Assembly: GCF_900626145.1 (NCBI RefSeq)
Contig: NZ_LR130816.1
Location: 1,130,505 to 1,194,504, forward strand
Source of the DNA: Intestinimonas timonensis
GTDB taxonomy: Bacteria > Bacillota > Clostridia > Oscillospirales > Oscillospiraceae
Direction of reading: 5' to 3'
Length of the DNA stretch: 64,000 nucleotides
Positions within the stretch are counted from its first letter, which is position 1. Every line of letters starts with the position of its first letter. Below are positions 58,546 through 64,000 of this stretch, one piece after another. The notes under the pieces were generated by a model. It was not told the DNA's origin. It saw only the letters and a list, made by a program, of their open reading frames with translations, and ran no database searches. The position numbers and the translations under genes are program-made.

Positions 58546-58761
58546 TCCAGACCCCGAAAAACAGCCCCAAAAATGAAATGAATAATAGAGGGACATATTT
58601 CCGGCAGGACAAGCCCGGAGGGTGTGGCCGTGTGGCAGACGCCCCGGCACACAGCAGACGTGAATTGTCATAACTGCCCGCCCTCTCCTGTTCTTTGACA
58701 ACTGAATATACGGTGTTATAGGTACTTCCCCTGTGTTCCGAGCGACGAATGGGGCGGCGCA

Positions 58762-58866
58762 ATGACAGGCAGCTTAGGAGGTGATGAACAAAGCTGTCCG
58801 AGCGATCCACGCAACCCATTGACCCGGCTGTGGCAGGCCGGGCGCGATGACGGACACAGGCTATAA
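58762..58866 (+). CDS. Candidate small ORF, coupled to the next
   Basis: A 34-residue frame (MTGSLGGDEQSCPSDPRNPL ... DDGHRL) with GGGGCGG upstream. Its TAA overlaps the next ATG (TAATG at 58864-58868). Only this coupling and coding-like composition support it. The 215 bp between 58546 and 58761 hold no clear gene. Confidence 0.35.
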   Translation: MTGSLGGDEQSCPSDPRNPLTRLWQAGRDDGHRL

Positions 58867-59042
58867 TGGTACTTTCTCACGATCCCCTAAGGACTTGGGG
58901 GAAGTTCCTGCGGTGTTCGCCAGCTCTGGCAAAGCAGCGGCACAGGCGGGGCTATGATGCGGCCAAGCTGTCCGCAGCCTATAACATCCCCTTTTCCTGC
59001 ACAGTCAGGATCATGCCGGGGCGCGTGGCAAATACGGCATAG
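58866..59042 (+). CDS. Candidate small basic protein of the element remnant
   Basis: A 58-residue frame with VLSHDPLRTWGKFLRCSPAL and YDAAKLSAAYNIPFSCTVRI, ending MPGRVANTA. It reads like a folded basic protein rather than random sequence, and starts in TAATG coupling with the ORF before. No family recognised. Confidence 0.45.
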   Translation: MVLSHDPLRTWGKFLRCSPALAKQRHRRGYDAAKLSAAYNIPFSCTVRIMPGRVANTA

Positions 59043-59152
59043 CAAAATCGAAATCAGATACCATGAGCCGGGCCTGCTTCCTTATGGACGGGGCCGGCTT
59101 ATTCATGTGGTTTTGATGTCACTATATTGCAGAACGGAAAGGAGCGTGTGCC

Positions 59153-59383
59153 ATGCAGGAACCATATACTTTATCAGGACAGAAGGATATTTCTGCTGAA
59201 CCGCTGGCGGATATTCGCCATGTGTCAGTCAATAAAGACTTATCCAGGGAAGAACGGATCGCCGAGTTTGTCCGGCAGATCAAAGACCCCTACTGCTTCA
59301 AGTGCGGTAAGTTTACTGTCCGAGCCAGCTTCGCTCAGGGCGGTGCTACACTGGAAGAATGTTTGCAGGGCGTCTTACGGTAA
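59153..59383 (+). CDS. Small conserved transposon-borne protein
   Basis: A 76-residue protein (LADIRHVSVNKDLSREERIA EFVRQIKDPYCFKCGKFTVR) with a YCFKCGKF cysteine pair. AAAGGAG lies before the ATG. Such proteins commonly stand before the serine recombinase in TnpX-type elements, as here. Function unknown. Confidence 0.7.
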   Translation: MQEPYTLSGQKDISAEPLADIRHVSVNKDLSREERIAEFVRQIKDPYCFKCGKFTVRASFAQGGATLEECLQGVLR

Positions 59384-59519
59384 AAAATTTTTGAATTGGG
59401 GGCTGCTTTTTCCCGCGGGGAGCGTTATAATATTCTTGGGAAAAGGAATTGAATAACGAATGTACGAACTGCACTCCTTGAATTGCGGGATTTTTCCGCG
59501 ACGAAAGGAGTGTTTTTGT

Positions 59520-59825
59520 ATGCAGGTTTACAGAGCGATCAAATATATCCGTCTCTCTTATACGGATGACAAATCAACGGAAAGCGACAGTGTTGTAAAC
59601 CAAAGAAAACTGATTGACAACTATATCGCCCAGCACCCGGAGATCGAGGTTGTGGACGAAAAGATTGACGACGGTTACAGCGGAGTCCTTTTTGACCGGC
59701 CAGCATTTCAGGAAATGATGGAGCTTATCAAGGAAGGCAAAGCCAACTGTGTCATTGTCAAGGATTATTGTGCGATAATAGGACTAAATCAGAAAGACCT
59801 TGAAAACCAAGGCATTCTGGCTTAG
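59520..59825 (+). pseudogene. Truncated serine recombinase (resolvase N-terminal part)
   Basis: The 5' end of a large serine recombinase: catalytic Ser in YIRLSYTDDKSTESDSVVNQ and GYSGVLFDRPAFQEMMELIK. The family sequence ends at VIVKD (about 59764); the next residues are unrelated and the frame stops at 59825, so the catalytic and DNA-binding remainder is lost. GAAAGGAG precedes ATG 59520. It is inactive as it stands. The break point marks where the next element, the ICE left portion, begins. Confidence 0.82.
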
Positions 59826-59918
59826 TCCCTTCTTTTTTTGACCGAAAACAAAGGACTTTCACAATAATCAAGCAAGCCGGAGGGTGCTGCTGCACACTTC
59901 CGGCAGAAGGAGGATATA

Positions 59919-60227
59919 GTGGGTGCTATCAAAGTCTTCTTGAAGGAGGTTCTGCTTCCAATCGCGCTTGCGTTCTGCCTCGCGTCATTTCTCAAGCCGA
60001 TCTATATGCCTGACGGCGTATGCGACTACTTTCTTATGTGGATCTGCGTTGGATTACCGTTCGGCATCCGGAGGATGTGCCTCTGGCTCGTTCCCAGCGG
60101 CTACGGTATCTCCGGCTCAGTCGGCATCTTCGCATTGAACTTAATCATAGGCGGTCTTATCGGAGGACTTGCCTTCTTCATCGGGCTGCTGCTCGGTGTC
60201 ATTCATACCATCCGAGAAATAATCTGA
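59919..60227 (+). CDS. DUF6050-like membrane protein
   Basis: A 102-residue protein with three hydrophobic segments (about residues 10-28, 38-58, 66-98). GTG start after GGAGGATATA. Similar small membrane proteins are found at the left end of Tn1549-like ICEs; I place it near DUF6050 from memory. Function unknown. The 93 bp before it contain a hairpin (GCCGGA/TCCGGC, 59876-59906). Confidence 0.6.
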   Translation: MGAIKVFLKEVLLPIALAFCLASFLKPIYMPDGVCDYFLMWICVGLPFGIRRMCLWLVPSGYGISGSVGIFALNLIIGGLIGGLAFFIGLLLGVIHTIREII

Positions 60228-60243
60228 ACTACATCGTAAACGA

Positions 60244-60295
60244 AGAGGGTTTGTTTCTTCTCCAATTTGGAGTAAGAAGCAAACCCTCTTTTTTT
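60244..60295 (+). terminator. Strong terminator after the DUF6050-like gene
   Basis: A stem of about 16 bp (AGAGGGTTTG.. with ..CAAACCCTCT) extends inward to CTCCAA/TTGGAG and is followed by TTTTTTT. Confidence 0.9.
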
Positions 60296-60353
60296 GTTGC
60301 CCAAAAGCCGGAATATTTGCTGGCGATGCGGCGAAGGAAAGGAGTTTTTAAGT

Positions 60354-60602
60354 ATGAAACGCATGACAGCCGGTGATCTGCAAGCACTGGAATTGCTGAT
60401 GCAGACCACACCCGGCTTTGAGCATTTTGACAGCGGCGCGGATGGCATTCTCCCTGAGTGCCGAAGCTGCCGCTTTCACCGTCCTCACTGGAAATATCAA
60501 TCCTGCGTGTTTGCAGAGTGTCCTTACTGCTGCAATCCCGTTTCAACCCTCAAAAATCAAAGTGGCACATCTGCTGCCGGAAAGGAAGTCAGTCATGGAT
60601 AA
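60354..60602 (+). CDS. Small Cys-rich hypothetical protein
   Basis: An 82-residue protein (RMTAGDLQALELLMQTTPGF ...) with ECRSCRFHRPHWKYQSCVFA and ECPYCC, a likely zinc-binding pattern. AAAGGAG precedes the ATG. It overlaps the antirepressor start by 8 bp. Function unknown. Confidence 0.65.
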   Translation: MKRMTAGDLQALELLMQTTPGFEHFDSGADGILPECRSCRFHRPHWKYQSCVFAECPYCCNPVSTLKNQSGTSAAGKEVSHG

Positions 60603-61356
60603 CAAAATCGAAGTCTTCAAGAATGAACAGTTCGGTGAGGTGCGAACGATCCTCGAAGGGGAAACACTCCTGTTCTGCGGTTCAGATATTGCGAAAGCAC
60701 TTGGATATGCCCGACCCGGAAAGGCAATTATTGATCACTGCAAGGGTGTCCTAAAACGGGACACCCTTACAAGCGGTGGTATGCAGTCCCTTTCCTATAT
60801 ACCGGAGGGCGATGTTTACCGACTGATTGTTCACAGCAAACTCCCTGCTGCTGAGAAGTTTGAACACTGGCTGTTCGATGAAGTTGTCCCCACCATCCGC
60901 AAGACAGGCGGCTACATGACGGACTCCCTTCTGGAACGTATTCAGAAGGAACCGGCGGTCATTGTGGAGTTTGCTCAGGCGTTGATTCTGGAAAAGAATC
61001 GTGTGAAGGCTCTTGAGTGTGAGCTGAACACAGCGAAGCCTAAAGCTGATTACTACGACGCCTTCATCAATCCGGATGACTGCACCAATATCCGAACGAC
61101 GGCGAAGGAACTGAAAATCCCGGAGCGCAAGTTCGTCCAGTTTCTTCTCAGGGAGAAGTACCTGTTCCGCTCTCCCTCCGGGCAGCTTCTTCCCTACAAC
61201 AAGGACAGCAATGCCGGACTGTTCATCGTCCGCGATTTCGTGACGTACTGCTACACCGGTTCTCAGACCTACTTCACGCCGAAGGGCAAGGAGGTCATCC
61301 GAGTGAAGTTCCAGAAAAAGTGCGCCGAAGAGCTGCTTCCCAAGATGGCAAGGTGA
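60595..61356 (+). CDS. Phage-type antirepressor (Bro-N and KilA-C domains)
   Basis: A 253-residue protein. The Bro-N domain (about residues 5-100) includes FCGSDIAKALGYARPGKAII and FEHWLFDEVVPTIRKTGGYM; the C-terminal KilAC domain (about 155-250) includes FLLREKYLFRSPSGQLLPYN. Phage antirepressors relieve repression of lysogeny genes; here it may control ICE activation. GGAAAGGAAG precedes ATG 60595. Confidence 0.88.
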   Translation: MDNKIEVFKNEQFGEVRTILEGETLLFCGSDIAKALGYARPGKAIIDHCKGVLKRDTLTSGGMQSLSYIPEGDVYRLIVHSKLPAAEKFEHWLFDEVVPTIRKTGGYMTDSLLERIQKEPAVIVEFAQALILEKNRVKALECELNTAKPKADYYDAFINPDDCTNIRTTAKELKIPERKFVQFLLREKYLFRSPSGQLLPYNKDSNAGLFIVRDFVTYCYTGSQTYFTPKGKEVIRVKFQKKCAEELLPKMAR

Positions 61357-61361
61357 TTTCT

Positions 61362-62261
61362 GTGGCAGTCTATCGCGTAAACAAGAATCGCGGCTATACG
61401 GTCATGGCGAACTTTCACCTCCGCGACAAGAGCCTGTCACTCAAGGCAGTCGGGCTTCTCTCAAAGATGCTCTCATTCAATGACGGCTGGAAGTTCTCCA
61501 CCAAGGGACTTTCCGCAATCTGCAAGGAAGGTCCGGATGCCATTCTCTCCGCGCTTCGTGAGCTTGAAAAACACGGCTACCTCGTCAGGCACCGGCAGAG
61601 AGACGGTAAAGGCAGGATGAGCAGTACAATCTTTGAGATATACGAAGAGCCGCAGGAGTCCACGCCAGAACAGGAAATGCCACACACGGAAAATCCATGT
61701 GTGGAGAAGCCAGATGTGGATAATCCACGCGGGGATAAGTCCGCACAAATAAATACTAATCAAGTAATTACCCAAGAAAGAAATACTCTCTCAAAGAACT
61801 ATCAATCCATCAATCTTGATGGGATGGACAGGATGGATGAGCGAAGCGAGTATGAAGAGATTATCAAAGAGAATCTTGATTACGACATTCTCTGTCAGGA
61901 TCCGAAGTTCGATAAAGACCGCTTCCGGGAGATCATGGACATCATGCTGGATGCTGTCTGCTCTACCGCTCCGACCATCCGTATCAACGGCGAGGATATG
62001 CCGCAGCAAGTGGTCAAGTCCCGCTTTCTCAAACTGAATAGCAGCCACATTGAGTACGTTCTGGAAGCAATGAACAAGAATCCGTCAGACATCCGCAATA
62101 TCCGGGCGTACCTGTTGACCGCTCTGTATAACGCCTCTCTGACGATAGACAATTATTACTCTGCGCTTGTCAACCATGATTTCTACGGGCAGGACAGATC
62201 AGCAGAGTCAAAGAAGCCCAAGACCTACGATTATAGCCTTTGTGAAGATACTTTTTATTGA
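61362..62261 (+). CDS. Replication initiator / DUF6017-like protein
   Basis: A 299-residue protein with an N-terminal winged helix (YTVMANFHLRDKSLSLKAVG LLSKMLSFNDGWKFSTKGL) as in phage and ICE replication initiators, a hydrophilic linker, and a C-terminal domain (EMDIMLDAVCSTAP-like) typical of DUF6017. It probably starts autonomous replication of the ICE circle. GTG 61362 after AAGGTGAT is chosen because longer frames enter the antirepressor gene. Confidence 0.75.
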   Translation: MAVYRVNKNRGYTVMANFHLRDKSLSLKAVGLLSKMLSFNDGWKFSTKGLSAICKEGPDAILSALRELEKHGYLVRHRQRDGKGRMSSTIFEIYEEPQESTPEQEMPHTENPCVEKPDVDNPRGDKSAQINTNQVITQERNTLSKNYQSINLDGMDRMDERSEYEEIIKENLDYDILCQDPKFDKDRFREIMDIMLDAVCSTAPTIRINGEDMPQQVVKSRFLKLNSSHIEYVLEAMNKNPSDIRNIRAYLLTALYNASLTIDNYYSALVNHDFYGQDRSAESKKPKTYDYSLCEDTFY

Positions 62262-62386
62262 ATACCATCGTGAGCATTGCTCGGAAAGGAGGACATTGCA
62301 AATGAAAATCATCTATCGCCGGATTGTGCCGCCTTAGCTGATGCAGCATTCCCACAATCATTCCAAGGAAAGGAGGTATCACTGCA

Positions 62387-62878
62387 ATGCAGGATGAAGT
62401 CAACACCAAAGTTGTTGCAATCATGATCAAGGGCGGCAAAATCTCTGCCGAGGTACTGAAAAAGGCGCTGGACAAGTTCGTTCAGGAAATTGAGAAGGCA
62501 CAGAAGCAGATGCAGCAGCCCAAAGCCTATCGCGGCAAGCAGTCCATCAAGCATCTGATGAGCCAGAACGCCGCCATCTCCAACATCGAAGTGACGGACG
62601 GCAACATCAAGTCCTTTGAGCGGACTGCCAGCAAATACGGTCTGGACTTTGCGCTCAAGAAGGACGTTTCCGTTGAGCCGCCCAGCTATCTTGTCTTCTT
62701 CAAGGGACGGGACGTTGATGTTATGACCGCCGCGTTCAAGGAGTTCTCCGCCAAAACCGTCAAGCAGAAGGAACAGCCGTCCATCCGGCACAAGCTGGAT
62801 CATGAGAAAGCCCAGAGCAAGGCACAACACAAAGAGAAGGTCAAGGTCAAGACCAAGGATCGGGGTGTGGAGCTGTGA
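62387..62878 (+). CDS. PcfB-like (DUF3801) transfer protein
   Basis: A 163-residue protein with MIKGGKISAEVLKKALDKFV, YRGKQSIKHLMSQNAAISNI and YLVFFKGRDVDVMTAAFKEF, as in PcfB/DUF3801. PcfB of pCF10-type systems works with the coupling protein to recruit substrate. The tail has EQPSIRHKL, the motif shared with ICE accessory proteins at 32783-36909. It overlaps virD4 by 4 bp. The 125 bp before it encode only an 11-codon ORF. Confidence 0.82.
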   Translation: MQDEVNTKVVAIMIKGGKISAEVLKKALDKFVQEIEKAQKQMQQPKAYRGKQSIKHLMSQNAAISNIEVTDGNIKSFERTASKYGLDFALKKDVSVEPPSYLVFFKGRDVDVMTAAFKEFSAKTVKQKEQPSIRHKLDHEKAQSKAQHKEKVKVKTKDRGVEL

Positions 62879-63830
62879 ACAAACCCGATGTGAAGAAACT
62901 CATTCTTCTGAACCTTCCGTATGTCTTCGCCTTCTACTTCGCGGATAAGATCGCCGCCGTGTTTCGTCTCGCCCCCGGCACAGAGTTCATCGACAAGCTG
63001 ACAAACGGCTTTGCCGTGTTCGGCTCTGCCTTTGCAAATCCGCTGCCCAGCTTTCATCCCGTCGATCTTCTCATCGGTCTGTCGGCTGGAGTGTTGCTCA
63101 AGCTGGCGGTCTACGTCAAGGGCAAAAACCGCAAGAAGTTCCGGCAGGGCGAAGAATACGGATCTGCCCGCTGGGGCAAACCGGAGGACATTAAGCCGTA
63201 CATGGACCCAGAGTTCTCCAACAATGTCATTCTGACGCAGACGGAGTTCCTGACCATGAACAGCCGCCCGAAGCAGCCAAAATACGCCCGCAACAAAAAT
63301 ATCCTCGTCATCGGCGGTTCCGGCTCAGGCAAGACGCGCTTTTTCGTCAAACCTAACCTGATGCAGATGCACAGCAGCTACGTTGTGACTGACCCGAAGG
63401 GTACGGTGCTGGTGGAGTGCGGCAAAATGCTTGAAAAGGGAGGCTACGTCATCAAGTCGCTGAACACCATCAATTTCAATAAATCCATGCACTACAACCC
63501 ATTCGCGTACATCCGCAGCGAGAAGGACATCCTCAAGCTGGTCAATACGATCATCGTCAATACGAAGGGAGATGGCGATAAGTCCGGCGAAGATTTTTGG
63601 GTGAAGGCGGAAAAGCTCTACTACACAGCTCTCATCGGCTACATCTGGTATGAGGCACCCGATCACGAGAAAAACTTTACTACCCTGCTCGAAATGATCA
63701 ATGCCTCGGAAGCCAGAGAGGACGATGAGACCTTCAAGAACCCTGTGGATGTCATGTTCGACGAGCTGGAAGCCCGCGACCCTGACCACTTTGCGGTCAA
63801 GCAATACCGCAAGTACAAGCTGGCGGCTGG
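62875..63830 (+). CDS. VirD4/TraG coupling protein, N-terminal half, interrupted
   Basis: GTG start overlapping the PcfB stop. Two membrane helices lie near residues 10-30 and 60-80, then EYGSARWGKPEDI and Walker A GGSGSGKT (residues 147-154). The family sequence ends at KQYRKYKLAAG (Gly 319); the missing C-terminal ATPase half is like that at 7192-8022. Without it no active coupling protein is made. The frame continues without a stop through the inserted element into the recombinase, to the window end. Confidence 0.88.
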
Positions 63831-64000
63831 TGTTGTATGCTCTAAAAGACTTCTTAATCAAGCGGTTAGGAAGTCTCTTAGAACACATAACCTAAAACCG
63901 AAGAAAGGAGCGCAAGTTATGAGAAAAAACGAGAAAATCACAGCTCTGTACGAACGACTGAGCCGTGATGACTTTGGCAAAGATGATGACCAACAGCGTG
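63831..64000 (+). mobile_element. Left end of a serine-recombinase element inserted in virD4
   Basis: The element starts after GG at 63829-63830. Its first 90 bp contain an imperfect inverted repeat AGACTTCTTAATC/GGTTAGGAAGTCT (63847-63859, 63872-63884), a possible recombinase site, followed by a recombinase gene. The right end of such an element is seen at 1-7193. Confidence 0.7.
63919..64000 (+). CDS. Serine recombinase (TnpX-like), partial
   Basis: The first 27 codons (ITALYERLSRDDFGKDDDQQ) show the N-terminal signature of large serine recombinases with the catalytic Ser in YERLSRDD. AAAGGAG lies 8 nt before ATG 63919. The window ends inside the gene. It would catalyse excision and integration at the virD4 GG site. 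It is in frame with virD4 upstream. Confidence 0.85.
   Translation, partial: MRKNEKITALYERLSRDDFGKDDDQQR

Larger units (their letters stand above)
59765..63830 (+). mobile_element. Tn1549-like ICE, left portion
   Basis: DUF6050-like protein, Bro-N antirepressor, replication initiator, PcfB and VirD4 N-half are the genes that precede Maff2 in Tn1549-type ICEs. They complement exactly what is missing from the ICE portion at 7194-38507. The left limit is placed at the point where the recombinase remnant breaks; no repeat confirms it. Confidence 0.65.

Noticed and set aside
58546..58761. Structural RNA or tRNA in the gap after the sigma-4-like gene
   Set aside because: No cloverleaf, anticodon arm or rRNA-like segment could be recognised.

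Overview
The window is mobile DNA from a low-to-mid GC Gram-positive bacterium, most likely a gut Clostridia member (Lachnospiraceae or Oscillospiraceae type). The evidence is strong AGGAGG ribosome-binding sites, TTG/GTG starts, Tn1549/CTn-type conjugation genes, TnpX-like serine recombinases, a sortase-B/Cna-B adhesin and a lantibiotic-immunity-type ABC transporter. No rRNA, tRNA or CRISPR array was seen.

Layout. (1) 1-7193 is the right part of an integrative mobilizable element (IME). It holds three sigma-region-4-like proteins, a MobA/MobL (MOBQ) relaxase with an RSF1010-type oriT, a DinJ/YafQ toxin-antitoxin pair, a replisome organizer, a DnaC-like ATPase and TnpW. It ends inside a virD4 gene. 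(2) 7192-38507 is the right portion of a Tn1549-like ICE: the virD4 C-terminal half, maff2 split by a group II intron, VirB6-like, SpoVG-like, MT-A70 methylase, PrgI, VirB4, an M23/NlpC cell-wall hydrolase, DUF4315/DUF4366 proteins, a giant adhesin fused to a class B sortase, a ThyX/dUTPase nucleotide module, an AbrB-type toxin-antitoxin pair, an XRE regulator, SLOG, TopB, polyvalent accessory proteins, MobC and a MOBP relaxase, then a cluster of hairpins. (3) 38646-57658 is a cargo region of lower GC: a radical SAM enzyme, an ABC transporter with its two-component system, an HxlR regulator with nitroreductase, ArsR regulators, a Cd/Zn-type ATPase, a CopA-CopZ/CsoR copper operon, MATE and FeoA/FeoB iron transport, and AraC and winged-helix regulators. 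(4) 57861-59825 is a remnant of a second IME-like element: a sigma-4-like gene, small ORFs and a broken serine recombinase. (5) 59919-63830 is the left portion of a Tn1549-like ICE: DUF6050-like, Bro-N/KilA antirepressor, replication initiator, PcfB and the N-terminal half of virD4. (6) From 63831 a second serine-recombinase element begins.

The most striking point is that both virD4 halves break at the same codon. Joining 63830 to 7194 would restore ...Leu-Ala-Ala-Gly-Lys-Thr... with no base lost. The coupling-protein gene therefore looks like a dedicated attachment site for an IME, and scarless excision would rebuild the gene. The IME has its own oriT and relaxase but no visible secretion genes, so it presumably depends on the ICE channel it disables while integrated. 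Because ICE-right precedes ICE-left here, the window could come from a tandem array, a circular form, or two related ICEs carrying the same kind of insertion.

Other notable points: start codons ATA/ATT/ATC placed at ideal distance from strong Shine-Dalgarno sites, a recurrent C-terminal Lys/Gln-Pro-Ser motif in ICE accessory proteins, an internal start that could release CopZ from CopA, and several clear operators (11-bp triple repeat, HxlR-type motif, ArsR-type dyad).
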